From positions 1 to 44,585 of the forward strand of contig PWJZ01000099.1 of assembly GCA_003559855.1 (NCBI GenBank): a DNA stretch of 44,585 nucleotides, read 5' to 3'. Shown one piece after another: positions 16,934-25,092 of this stretch (positions are counted from its first letter, which is position 1; each line of letters opens with the position of its first letter). The notes beneath the pieces were generated by a model, which saw only the letters and a list, made by a program, of their open reading frames with translations, was not told the DNA's origin and did not search any database. Both the position numbers and the translations under genes were made by a program. Origin of the DNA: Bacteroidales bacterium. Its GTDB lineage: Bacteria; Bacteroidota; Bacteroidia; Bacteroidales; UBA7960.

Positions 16934-18673
16934 TTAGAAAGTGCTGACAAAACCCACATGCACTTTGATGTCGTTGAAATTTACTCTTTCGTTTTGTCTT
17001 TTGCCGAGCGCAAAAAACAAAGAGAGTAAACCTGCCGGCAGTTCCTGTGAAATGCCGGCTCCGGCTCCTGCCGGAAAATCGTTATAATAGCCGGCGGTTT
17101 TTCTTTCAATGAATCCGCCATTGGCAAACATGCTCAGGTATGTATTTCTTCCTGCCACGTACCTGTATTCCGCCAATAAATATCCATATGCTGATGCAAG
17201 CAACGACTCTTCGTCAAAGCCTCTCAGGCTGTGCAAGCCTCCAATGCGAAACAGCTCATTATCAAAAATGTTATCACCCAGTAATATACCGCCTTCTCCT
17301 TTCAACATTAAGGCGCTTCTTTCCATAAATGGAAATATCCGTTGCAGGGATATCCGCCCGGTATATTGTGTTGATCTCATATCAATATCGTCATAGAGAT
17401 GGGCGGGCAGGCTGCTGTTCTTTTTTATATTGCGGTTTCCTGCTGCAAATCGGATATCATAGCTAAAACCCTTTCTTGGTTCAATGAGGAAAAGTTCGGA
17501 GCGGTATGATGCTCTTATACCGTAGAATATGGTCTTATAGTCAATAATAGGCGGCAATTCAATGGCATCCCGGTATTTCTGCGGGTCGAGCAGCTCCGAA
17601 GTTTGCCAGTCAACAAACACCCCGGCATCAATATTTTTTTGAAAGCGGTATCCAATGGCAGGCAGGCGCCTGATGTGAAGATAAGTGGAATCCTGCTTGC
17701 GCATAATAAACTCCATTTCGGCCGTCAGAGGCGTATAAAAAAGATATGGATATCCTGCTGAAATATTGAGAGACTGCGTCCCGTGCCCAAGCCCCTGCCA
17801 TCTCAAATCCATCCATTCGCCCCTTTGAAGGGTGTTGATCAAAAACAGGTTTAACTGACCTGTAAGACGCATCGAATTTTCGGCAGCTTCGTCATATACC
17901 ACACCTGCAATGCCGTCAAATCTGTTGGCGCTGCGCCTTCTGAGACCAACTTCCACACGGGCAAGCGACTCAGTGAAAATAACTTGAGGATCATCCGTTA
18001 TTTCAACAAAACCAAGAGATTGTAATTTCTTGTCCAGGTTCTTTATGATATTTTCGCTGTAGCTTTTATCGGGTCTTATGCCCGTATGCATCGCCAGAAA
18101 ACGCCTGCTGATATTAACGTTACCCTCAACACTCAGTGTGTCGAAAACAATGTAATGAGAATGATCAACATCAAGTGAACCAATGATAGAATCGTCACGG
18201 ATTTTCAGATCACTTAAACCAACACTGGCAAAAGGATAACCGTTGTTTTCAAAAAAGCCCAGTACCTCTTTTGCAAGATCCTCGTATTTGCCGGGTGTAA
18301 TACCGGAGGGTCTGAAATATGTGTCATGCGAAATGTAAGTCAATGCTTCTTCTCCGATATTGCCCGGAGAAATGAAATATCTGAATCTTTTACCGGGCTT
18401 CAGGACACAACAGACAGATACCGAATCGTGATGACAACTATCTTTTTTCAACTCCAGGAAACCAAGGCCGTGCAACTGCCTGTAAATATTTCCAAGTTCC
18501 GCTTTTACCTCATCCGGTGAAGCCAGTTTCTTGTTGTAATGTATCTTATCTTTCAGTTCATTGCCGTATCCGGTCAAACTGATCTCAAACTCAATGATGC
18601 CCTGCGAAACAACCACTTGAACAAAACAATTGGCAATTACAAGTACAATCAATATTTTCAATAACCGTTGCAT
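16934..18673 (-). CDS. Omp85-family outer-membrane barrel with POTRA-like domains (TamA/BamA-like)
   Basis: About 579 residues. A signal peptide (residues ~1-24, KILIVLVIANCF... ending VVSQG) precedes two or three POTRA-like domains (~30-245), then a surface-antigen (D15) beta-barrel. The barrel has the Omp85 LRGF box in the segment GGLHSLRGFDEESLLASAYG, followed by LLAEYRY, and ends in a strand with a C-terminal Phe (VHVGFVSTF), the usual barrel signature. It is too short to be the main BamA (usually 750-900 residues), so a TamA-like or other accessory assembly or transport protein is more likely; the substrate is unknown. I start at the ATG at 18673 because the upstream in-frame start at 18694 is a GTG that would extend the signal peptide with polar residues. 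uvrB lies downstream and ung upstream on the same strand. Confidence 0.82.
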   Translation of the reverse strand: MQRLLKILIVLVIANCFVQVVVSQGIIEFEISLTGYGNELKDKIHYNKKLASPDEVKAELGNIYRQLHGLGFLELKKDSCHHDSVSVCCVLKPGKRFRYFISPGNIGEEALTYISHDTYFRPSGITPGKYEDLAKEVLGFFENNGYPFASVGLSDLKIRDDSIIGSLDVDHSHYIVFDTLSVEGNVNISRRFLAMHTGIRPDKSYSENIIKNLDKKLQSLGFVEITDDPQVIFTESLARVEVGLRRRSANRFDGIAGVVYDEAAENSMRLTGQLNLFLINTLQRGEWMDLRWQGLGHGTQSLNISAGYPYLFYTPLTAEMEFIMRKQDSTYLHIRRLPAIGYRFQKNIDAGVFVDWQTSELLDPQKYRDAIELPPIIDYKTIFYGIRASYRSELFLIEPRKGFSYDIRFAAGNRNIKKNSSLPAHLYDDIDMRSTQYTGRISLQRIFPFMERSALMLKGEGGILLGDNIFDNELFRIGGLHSLRGFDEESLLASAYGYLLAEYRYVAGRNTYLSMFANGGFIERKTAGYYNDFPAGAGAGISQELPAGLLSLFFALGKRQNERVNFNDIKVHVGFVSTF

Positions 18674-18801
18674 TTCAGGCGGATATAAATTCACTTATCG
18701 TTATACAAAATAAACAAAAAATAACCTGTAATATTTTATTTTTTCATACAGGGCAAAGCCCGGTTTTTTTTAAAATTTCTTTATTTTAACATAATGTCAT
18801 G

Positions 18802-19488
18802 CTATAATCTCCAGTCTATTTCTTTTTTTCCTATTGATCTGAGTATTTCATTGGTTTTGGAAAAATGGCGGCATCCGAAGAAACCCCTGTCGGCTGAGAA
18901 TGGTGAAGGGTGCGGTGCTTTTAAAATATGATGTTTGGAAGTGTTGATAAGCTCTTGCTTGGCTTGAGCATAATTGCCCCAGAGCAGAAATACCAGTCCT
19001 TCCTTTTTTTCCGACAATATTCTTATTATCTGGTTGGTAAACTGTTCCCATCCCCTGCTTTGGTGCGAACCTGCCTGGCCCGCCCTTACGGTAAGCGTGG
19101 CATTAAGAAGCAGCACCCCCTGCTTAGCCCAGCTCTCAAGGTTACCGCTTTTTGGAACAGGAATACCAAGGTCATCTTTAAGCTCTTTGAAAATATTGAC
19201 AAGCGACGGCGGCTTGGCTATGTTGTCATTTACAGAAAAACAAAGCCCGTTAGCCTGACCCCTGCCATGATAAGGGTCCTGACCAAGTATTACAACCTTG
19301 ATATTGTCAAATGGAGTATGGTCAAATGCGGCAAATATCCTCGAACCGGGCGGATAAACAGTGTGTTTTTTCTTCTCCTCCAGAAGAAAACCCTTAAGCG
19401 CTTTGAAATAATCCGCATGAAATTCGGAAATAAGATACTCCTTCCAGCTTTGCTCGATCTTTGGATCAACACTTTTCACTTCCTGCAT
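18802..19488 (-). CDS. ung: Uracil-DNA glycosylase (family 1)
   Basis: Removes uracil from DNA to start base-excision repair, in the cytoplasm. 228 residues, the normal length. The catalytic water-activating motif GQDPYHG is at residues 69-75 (Asp71), the uracil-specificity region GLCFSVND follows, and the minor-groove intercalation motif HPSPFSADRGFFGCRHFSKTN is near residue 192. There is also LLLNATLTVRAGQAGSH, typical of family 1. Start is the ATG at 19488. It lies 128 bases before the Omp85 gene on the same strand. A second repair gene, uvrB, follows that. Confidence 0.96.
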   Translation of the reverse strand: MQEVKSVDPKIEQSWKEYLISEFHADYFKALKGFLLEEKKKHTVYPPGSRIFAAFDHTPFDNIKVVILGQDPYHGRGQANGLCFSVNDNIAKPPSLVNIFKELKDDLGIPVPKSGNLESWAKQGVLLLNATLTVRAGQAGSHQSRGWEQFTNQIIRILSEKKEGLVFLLWGNYAQAKQELINTSKHHILKAPHPSPFSADRGFFGCRHFSKTNEILRSIGKKEIDWRL

Positions 19489-19831
19489 ATCTAATGTTTT
19501 TAAATGGTTTAAAAAAGTTTAGTACGGAAAACTGCAATATCATGAAATCAGAAAATAAAAATAATCATTAAACAACACATTATCAGGCTAATAATTTAAG
19601 TTTTGCATTTGTTCTTTCCTGGTGTGGCTTGATGTCATTGCGTTTTAGCAGTATATGCTCTATTTTTAATACTTGCCACCAAGGCTCAATGGCTCTGAAT
19701 TACACAAAGAAAAATCGCAAAGACATTCAAAGATAAAGCTTCACAGAACTTGTCCGGAGAGATCCGGAGATATTATAACAAATATAATTAACCGGTAAAA
19801 TTACACAATTCTTTTATTTGTTTAAAAGTGT
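19489..19831. other. Intergenic stretch with a possible degenerate dispersed repeat
   Basis: No gene is visible in the 429 bases between ung and the MBL gene. Around 19674-19730 the text GCCACCAAGGCTCAATGG... TACACAAAG resembles the CACCAAGGCACAAAG-type dispersed repeats found in many environmental genomes, here degenerate. An 8-bp direct repeat TCCGGAGA (19753-19760 and 19763-19770), 10 bp apart, could be an operator half-site pair. Confidence 0.3.
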
Positions 19832-19839
19832 TAAATTTG
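19832..19839 (+). promoter_or_regulatory. Putative -7 element for the MBL-fold gene
   Basis: TAAATTTG matches TAnnTTTG. No clear TTTG lies at the -33 distance. The predicted transcript start is near 19846, giving a leader of about 70 bases. Confidence 0.4.
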
Positions 19840-19917
19840 CAGTACTTTAACCTGCATTGTTCGTATTTTAATTATTGAGGCTTAATAAGGCAGAGCTGCA
19901 GGAAAAATTTCAATGAT

Positions 19918-20766
19918 ATGAGTGACACGCTTTTATATCCGGCAGTAGCGGAGAATTTCAAAATGGATGGTGGTGCAAGTTTCGGGGTTGTTCCGAAATC
20001 GATATGGAGCAAACATATCAAAGCCGATGAAAATAATATGATACCGGTTACTTCGCGATGTCTTCTCATTGAGACGGGAAACCGACTGATATTGATTGAT
20101 ACCGGCATGGGCAACAAGCAAAGCGAAAAGTTTTTCAGTTATTATTACAGGTTTGGAGATGAGAGCTTTGAAAAATCATTCAGAAAGCTTGGATTTGAAT
20201 TTGACCGGGTTACCGATGTAATATTGACTCACTTGCATTTCGACCATGTCGGTGGTGGTGTAAAATGGGCTGACGACGGGCAAACGCCCGAGCTTGTTTT
20301 TAAGAATGCCACCTATTATTGTACCAAAAAACAGTGGGATTGGGCTTTGAACCCAAATCCAAGGGAAAGACCTTCGTTCTTTAAGGAAAACTTTATGCCG
20401 TTGTTTGAAACCGGCCATCTTGAATTTATCTATGAACCGGGTGAATTTATTGACGGCGTCGGTTTCGGAATTTATGACGGTCATACAAGAGGACAAATAA
20501 TACCTTTTGTAAGATACAAGAACCGCACTGTCGTGTTTATGGCCGACTTTATACCTTCGGCTTTTAATATCCATATTCCCTTCATTTCAGGTTATGATAT
20601 AGACCCTTTGCTTTCAATGAAAGAAAAGGAGACGTTTTTGGAAAAAGCACTGGAAAATGATTATGTGTTGTTTTTTGAGCATGACTATTTTAATGAGTGT
20701 TGCAATTTGAAAAAGACGGAAAAAGGCTTCAGGGCGAATGAAATATTCAGGCTATCTGATCTGTAG
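19918..20766 (+). CDS. Metallo-beta-lactamase-fold hydrolase
   Basis: 282 residues, cytoplasmic, with no signal peptide. The di-zinc signature is complete in HLHFDH (H105, H107, D109, H110), with further ligands likely in DGHTRGQ (about residues 185-191), MADF and FEHD. The N-terminal KMDGGASFGVVPKSIWSK and ADENNM segments place it in a Bacteroidota-rich branch related to lactonase-like MBL hydrolases (AiiA/AttM side of the fold). The real substrate is unknown, and quorum-quenching should not be assumed. It is followed 115 bases later by cysH on the same strand; no functional link is evident. The start at ATG 19918 gives a full-length N-terminus. Confidence 0.85.
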   Translation: MSDTLLYPAVAENFKMDGGASFGVVPKSIWSKHIKADENNMIPVTSRCLLIETGNRLILIDTGMGNKQSEKFFSYYYRFGDESFEKSFRKLGFEFDRVTDVILTHLHFDHVGGGVKWADDGQTPELVFKNATYYCTKKQWDWALNPNPRERPSFFKENFMPLFETGHLEFIYEPGEFIDGVGFGIYDGHTRGQIIPFVRYKNRTVVFMADFIPSAFNIHIPFISGYDIDPLLSMKEKETFLEKALENDYVLFFEHDYFNECCNLKKTEKGFRANEIFRLSDL

Positions 20767-20881
20767 AATGAATATATGATCTTTAATAAAATAATTATAC
20801 GGTGTGCCGGATATATTGTCATTTAAAAATAAACGAGTATATTCGAACATGAAAAGGATAATAAATAAACCGGCTTAACTT

Positions 20882-21583
20882 ATGAAAGAAACTGTAAAAG
20901 AGCTCAATAAACGTTTTGAAAAAGAGAATGCGGAAGATATTTTGCAATATCTTTTTGAGCATTATCAAGATAAGGTTATTTTCACTACAAGCATGGGTGT
21001 TGAAGACCAGATAATTACTCACATCTTATCCGCTATTGATAAGAACGCTGCAATTGTGATGCTTGATACCGGCAGGATGTTTTATGAAGTATATGATCTT
21101 GTTGAGAGGACAGAGAATCGGTATAATATCAGGATAAAGCTGTGTTTTCCCGATTTCAGGAAAGTTGAGGATATGGTAAACAAATATGGGATAAATCTTT
21201 TTTATGAGAGTGTTGAAAATCGCAGGCGTTGTTGTCATATAAGGAAGATAGAGCCTTTAAGGCGGGCATTGGGCGGCAGGCGGTTATGGATAACCGGTTT
21301 GAGAAAAGAACAATCGTCGACCCGCAAAAGTCTGAAAATCATAGAGCAGGATGTTTCCAATGATATTATCAAGGTCAACCCTTTGCTTTACTGGTCTGTT
21401 GATGACGTATGGGATTATGTTCATCATCATAGGGTTCCGTATAATCCGTTGCATGACAGGGGATATCCCAGCATAGGCTGTCAGCCGTGCACAAGGGCTG
21501 TAGAGCCCGGTGAAGACATAAGAGCCGGTCGTTGGTGGTGGGAAAAACCCGAAACCAAAGAGTGCGGGTTGCATAAAGCGTGA
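20882..21583 (+). CDS. cysH: Phosphoadenylyl/adenylyl-sulfate reductase, Fe-S type
   Basis: Assimilatory reductase converting APS (or PAPS) to sulfite using thioredoxin or glutaredoxin. 233 residues. Visible are FTTSMGVEDQ (phosphate-binding loop, ~34-43), LDTGRMFYEVYDL, the CC pair at C117-C118, WITGLRKEQSSTR, the second pair C200 and C203 (IGCQPCTRAV) and the catalytic cysteine C228 (KECGLH) in the C-terminal tail. The CC...CxxC set binds a [4Fe-4S] cluster and marks the enzyme as bacterial APS-reductase type rather than PAPS-only. No other sulfate-assimilation genes (cysD/N/I) adjoin it. It converges on the SDR gene, 16 bases away. Confidence 0.93.
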   Translation: MKETVKELNKRFEKENAEDILQYLFEHYQDKVIFTTSMGVEDQIITHILSAIDKNAAIVMLDTGRMFYEVYDLVERTENRYNIRIKLCFPDFRKVEDMVNKYGINLFYESVENRRRCCHIRKIEPLRRALGGRRLWITGLRKEQSSTRKSLKIIEQDVSNDIIKVNPLLYWSVDDVWDYVHHHRVPYNPLHDRGYPSIGCQPCTRAVEPGEDIRAGRWWWEKPETKECGLHKA

Positions 21584-21599
21584 GCGATGCCTGCAAATC

Positions 21600-22382
21600 T
21601 TACTCTTTTGGCGGTATAAGATCATTGCTGACAGTAACTCCACCGTCGATCTTCATTATGCTGCCGGTTATCCATGAAGATTTACCGGACAATAAGAATT
21701 CTATTAGATTAGCAATATCTTCGGGTTGTCCGATACGCTTTAACGGATACTTTTCTGCCGAAGTTTTTAGAAGCTCTTCATACTCGGTTTCGTTTTCAAA
21801 TATTTTGTTTTCAAGGTGCAATGGAGTTCTGACAAGTGCCGGATTAACCGAATTAACACGGATATTATAAGCCGCCAGATCTCCCGCCAAAAAACCGGTA
21901 AGCATATCCAGCCCCGCTTTGCTTACCGAATAGGCTATACTTCTGCCGGGCTTAAATGCAGCTACCGACGACACATTAACGATAGATGCTCCCCGTGCTT
22001 TTTTCAGTAAAGGCAATAAAGTGCGGGTCAAAAGATAAACACCATTAAGATTAACCTCAATGGTATGTTTCCACGTTTCGTAATCTGTCATTTCAATACC
22101 ACCATTAGCAAGAATACCCGCATTGTTAACCAAACCGTCAATTTTACCATGCCGGGCTTCAATATATGCCGCAAATTTCAGGCAATCATCCTCGTTCGTA
22201 ATGTCTCCTCCGAAATAGGCAATGTTATCCTTTTTTCCGGTTTCTTTCAATGCTCTGCGCATCTTCTCCTCATTGCGGGAAAAAGATATAACATGGTTTT
22301 TTTCCTTTGCGGCAAGCTGCCTGACCGTTTGCAAGCCAATGCCGGAACTGCCGCCCGTGATAACAATAATTTTTTTGTCCAT
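21600..22382 (-). CDS. Short-chain dehydrogenase/reductase
   Basis: Classical SDR of 260 residues with an NAD(P)-binding Rossmann fold. TGGSSGIG is at residues 9-16 and NNAG at 86-89. The catalytic Ser (S138/S139 in VNVSSVAAF), Tyr151 and Lys155 (YSVSK) are all present, and the C-terminal ITGSIMKIDGGVTV is typical. A basic residue in SFSRNEEKMRR after the second strand hints at NADP preference. The substrate is unknown: such proteins range from 3-oxoacyl-ACP reductases to sugar or alcohol dehydrogenases. It is convergent with cysH and stands alone. Start is the ATG at 22382. Confidence 0.88.
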   Translation of the reverse strand: MDKKIIVITGGSSGIGLQTVRQLAAKEKNHVISFSRNEEKMRRALKETGKKDNIAYFGGDITNEDDCLKFAAYIEARHGKIDGLVNNAGILANGGIEMTDYETWKHTIEVNLNGVYLLTRTLLPLLKKARGASIVNVSSVAAFKPGRSIAYSVSKAGLDMLTGFLAGDLAAYNIRVNSVNPALVRTPLHLENKIFENETEYEELLKTSAEKYPLKRIGQPEDIANLIEFLLSGKSSWITGSIMKIDGGVTVSNDLIPPKE

Positions 22383-22454
22383 TTTTTTATCCTGATTTAA
22401 TTCTTATAAATTGCAAAATTATTTTTTTTAACAATAATTGTCCGATTAAATTAA

Positions 22455-22625
22455 CGGGATTGCTTTCGGCGGGCTCGTAAGCTTGATTCATCGCTTCGCC
22501 CGGGGCAAGTGTTTTCGGAGTTACAGTCAGTTGCAGGGTCTGGCGGTGTCAACAATACATAACCCGACACCTGGTAACGTGAAACGCAGTTACTTTTTGC
22601 GTTACGAGGTAAGGCGAAGAATAAC
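22455..22625. other. GC-rich structured island in a 469-base intergenic region
   Basis: In an otherwise AT-rich gap this ~170-base block is clearly GC-richer and full of inverted repeats: GGTGTC (22545-22550) with GACACC (22566-22571); AACGCA (22583-22588) with TGCGTT (22598-22603); CTTCGCC near 22493 with GGCGAAG near 22613. A 68-codon minus-strand reading frame crosses it but looks non-biological (Arg/Ser/Pro-rich). It could be a dispersed repeat or a structured RNA. The family is not recognised. Confidence 0.4.
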
Positions 22626-22673
22626 ATAATTAAAGAGTATAATTTTCCGGACAACACTGTTCTTTATTATAAA

Positions 22674-22702
22674 TTGGAGATTGAAAATTTATTTTTACCT
22701 TG
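22674..22702 (+). promoter_or_regulatory. Putative promoter of the DUF3078 gene
   Basis: TTG (22674-22676), a 19-base spacer and TACCTTG (22696-22702) approach the Bacteroidota consensus, with one base missing from the -7 element. The predicted leader is about 145 bases. Confidence 0.4.
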
Positions 22703-22721
22703 TGCAAAAAGTATGATCATG

Positions 22722-22771
22722 AAGCCCTCATTTACGGAGGCTTATAAACGATAATCAGCATTGTATGAGGG
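22722..22771 (+). other. Alternative hairpins in the DUF3078 leader
   Basis: AAGCC (22722-22726) can pair with GGCTT (22739-22743), or the overlapping CCCTCAT (22725-22731) with ATGAGGG (22765-22771). The two pairings exclude each other, and a small GGTT/AACC hairpin follows near 22777-22787. No known riboswitch is recognised. Confidence 0.3.
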
Positions 22772-22851
22772 TTTATGGTTAAGAACCAATAATGGCAATT
22801 TTGGCTAATATGTGTTATCAGAAACAGGAAGTTTAACTAAATTTTATAATA

Positions 22852-23808
22852 ATGAAAAATATAGGCTCCATATTATTAATGATTTGTTTTTCGGTATTTT
22901 TCATTAATGGCTTATATGCCGGCGAACCGGAAATTTGGCAAGATATTGATAACGATGAGCAGGGGGAGCCTGAAGAACCGGAAGGCTGGGTTTTTGCGGG
23001 TGAATTCTCAAAGGTCTTCAGCCAGGCAGGTTTCTCCAACTGGGCTGCCGGAGGCGAAAATTCTTTTTCATCAACATCAATCATAAGGTTGGATGCTAAT
23101 TATCAAAAAGATAATATTTCTTTTGAAAACAATCTTGACTTAAGATATGGGTTATATAAAACTGAAAGCCGGTCGTTGAGGAAAAATGAAGACAAGATAG
23201 ATTTTACCTTTAAGCTTGGCAGAAAAATTAGAGAAAAGCTTAATTCTTCGGCTATGGTTAATTACCGTACGCAATTTACGGCAGGTTATCATTATCCTAA
23301 TGACACTATTGCTGTTTCAAGGGGTATGGCACCGGGTTTTTTAACTGCTTCCCTGGGTTTTGATTATATACCTTGGGAGTTCCTTTCGGTATTTGCTTCA
23401 CCTGTTTCAGGCAGATTTACATTTGTACTGGACGAGGAGCTTGCCGGTAAAGGCGCTTTTGGTGTTGATACGGGCAAAAGTGTTAACGCCGATCTCGGAA
23501 GCATAATAGTTTTGACTTTCAATAAAAGATTTACAGATAATGTAAGAGTCAGATCTAAACTTGAGGTTTTTAATGCATACATAGGCCCTGATACTTACAG
23601 TTGGAAAAACAGTGTTATAAACTGGGAATCGATGCTAAGGGTGAGCATTACCGAATATTTCACGGCAAACTTGTTGCTGCACATTATTTACGACCATAAC
23701 ATATCGGTACCTGTTTATGAAACCATCGATGGCGAGGAAATTATTACCGGAGAAGAACAATGGCAGATCAAACAAACATTCGGATTAGGGTTTTCATATA
23801 CTTTTTAG
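22852..23808 (+). CDS. DUF3078 outer-membrane protein
   Basis: 318 residues: a signal peptide (~1-22, ending INGLYA-GEP), an acidic linker, then a DUF3078 domain. The family hallmark is FSQAGFSNWAAGGENSFSS (about residues 60-78), followed by alternating-residue strands such as LDLRYGLYKTESRS and a C-terminal aromatic strand ending FGLGFSYTF. This is a Bacteroidota-specific outer-membrane beta-barrel family without a known function. The ATG at 22852 is the only start that keeps the signal peptide. It is probably a single-gene unit with a structured leader upstream. The next gene on the other side is a frameshifted small membrane protein in convergent orientation. Confidence 0.85.
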   Translation: MKNIGSILLMICFSVFFINGLYAGEPEIWQDIDNDEQGEPEEPEGWVFAGEFSKVFSQAGFSNWAAGGENSFSSTSIIRLDANYQKDNISFENNLDLRYGLYKTESRSLRKNEDKIDFTFKLGRKIREKLNSSAMVNYRTQFTAGYHYPNDTIAVSRGMAPGFLTASLGFDYIPWEFLSVFASPVSGRFTFVLDEELAGKGAFGVDTGKSVNADLGSIIVLTFNKRFTDNVRVRSKLEVFNAYIGPDTYSWKNSVINWESMLRVSITEYFTANLLLHIIYDHNISVPVYETIDGEEIITGEEQWQIKQTFGLGFSYTF

Positions 23809-23871
23809 TTAATTATGCCAATACAACCACTAAAAAGATAAGTCCGGAAAATATATTATGTCTGGCTGACT

Positions 23872-24176
23872 TTATAAATCCGACAGAAACCCAAATGCAC
23901 CGGCGCTAATAAGTAAAACAGAAAATATTACCGTTATAGCGATAATAATTGCCATCCAGATCAAATATGCTTTTGCAAATGTGGATTTATTGGGATCGGT
24001 ACGCTGCCAAATGCCCATATAAACAATAAAATAATATTAATAACGGGGATGATTAGGATAAAGAGTGTTATCATCCAATCCCCTATACTAATTACAGAGG
24101 GTTTTGTACATCGTGTTCCATTTAATTTTATTTTAAAAATTCTATTTTGTTTTTTGTTTGGTTGATGTTTTACCAA
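23872..24176 (-). pseudogene. Small integral membrane protein gene with a frameshift
   Basis: Reading the minus strand from 24176 gives KPSVISIGDW, a hydrophobic helix (about 20 residues) and LLFIWAFGS, then runs off to a stop. Shifting frame just after GGCAGC restores TDPNKSTFAKAYLIWMAIII and a second hydrophobic helix ending GFLSDL and TAA at 23872-23874. The intact form would be a two-helix protein of the common small Bacteroidota type with an xFWAFGSGTNPNK-like motif, about 90-100 residues. One missing G (GGCAGCGTACC where GGCAGCGGTACC is expected) explains the break. The start is uncertain; the ATG at 24176 overlaps the miaA end by 35 bases. Either a real recent pseudogene or a sequence error. 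Confidence 0.65.
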
Positions 24177-25092
24177 TAGTATTAATTATTTTGTTTATTT
24201 TTTCTTTTTCACTTTTTTCCCCGTCAATCCAATGTATTTCATACCCCTGCTTCTCCATACGTCTGAACCAGGTCATTTGCCGTTTTGCAAATTGATGTAT
24301 AACGGTATTCAGCATGCTCAGCATTTTTTCATAACCGATTTCTCCTGTTATATATTCTGTTAAAAACCTGTATTCAAGACCGTAATACTTCAATTGCCCG
24401 GGCCTTATTCCGGATTGAAGCAGATTTTCAACTTCTTTAATCATTCCTTGTTTAAGACGTTTATGCAGCCTTTGTGTAATTTTATCCCTTAATGTTTTAC
24501 GTTCAAAATAGAGGGCAAAAATAATAAAACTGAAGTCGGGAAAATCCTCAATAAGTTCCTTGTTTTCAGCTTTATGTTTCTCTATTTCAATTGCACGGAC
24601 CAATCTGTCGGGGTCGGAGGTGTCAGTTGTATTATGTGGTTTTTTCATTGAATTGAGCATTTCCAGCAGTTGTTGATAGGAAAGCTTTTTTGACTCATCC
24701 CTTAAATCCTTGTTTGGCGGCACTTCTATCATTCTTTTACCGCATAAAGCCGATTCAATATATAAACCGGATCCGCCACATAAAATTGGCTGTTTTTGTT
24801 TTTTCCTTATTGCTTCAAAAGCATTGAGAAAATCATTTTGAAATTCATATACATTATATTCATAACCGGCATCCCTGATATCGATCAGGTGATAAGGGAT
24901 TTTTTTACCATTGATTTCATAATCTTTGATATCCTTGCCCGTACCAATATCCATTCCTTTGTACACCTGGCGTGAATCGGCGCTGATAATTTCTCCGTCA
25001 AAACTTTCTGCCACTAAAGCTGCCAGCCGGGTCTTACCTGTGGCGGTCGGACCTGTAATTACAATCAGATCAAAAGGACAACTCAGGCTCAT
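24142..25092 (-). CDS. miaA: tRNA dimethylallyltransferase
   Basis: Transfers a dimethylallyl group to A37 of tRNAs reading UNN codons. 316 residues from the ATG at 25092 (MSLSCPFDLIVITGPTATGKT). A longer reading from 25176 adds 28 unrelated residues and overlaps the upstream gene by over 100 bases, so it is rejected. Motifs: P-loop GPTATGKT (~13-20), SADSRQVYKGMDIGTGKD, PYHLIDI, GGSGLYIESAL, and the C-terminal RQMTWFRRM typical of MiaA. It overlaps the end of the glycosyltransferase gene by 23 bases, which suggests translational coupling. The tRNA-Leu(CAA) encoded at 27174-27257 reads UUG and would be one of its substrates. Confidence 0.93.
   Translation of the reverse strand: MSLSCPFDLIVITGPTATGKTRLAALVAESFDGEIISADSRQVYKGMDIGTGKDIKDYEINGKKIPYHLIDIRDAGYEYNVYEFQNDFLNAFEAIRKKQKQPILCGGSGLYIESALCGKRMIEVPPNKDLRDESKKLSYQQLLEMLNSMKKPHNTTDTSDPDRLVRAIEIEKHKAENKELIEDFPDFSFIIFALYFERKTLRDKITQRLHKRLKQGMIKEVENLLQSGIRPGQLKYYGLEYRFLTEYITGEIGYEKMLSMLNTVIHQFAKRQMTWFRRMEKQGYEIHWIDGEKSEKEKINKIINTIGKTSTKQKTK

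Noticed and set aside
18750-18775. GGGC-AAA-GCCC followed by a T-run on the plus strand
   Set aside because: The stem is only 4 bp and no plus-strand gene precedes it, so I did not call a terminator.
19918-20766. Quorum-quenching lactonase assignment for the MBL protein
   Set aside because: The zinc motif alone does not fix the substrate, and there are no AHL-related neighbours.
22451-22657. 68-codon minus-strand frame over the GC-rich island
   Set aside because: Composition (Arg/Ser/Pro-rich end, no domain) and overlap with inverted repeats suggest a repeat read as protein rather than a gene.
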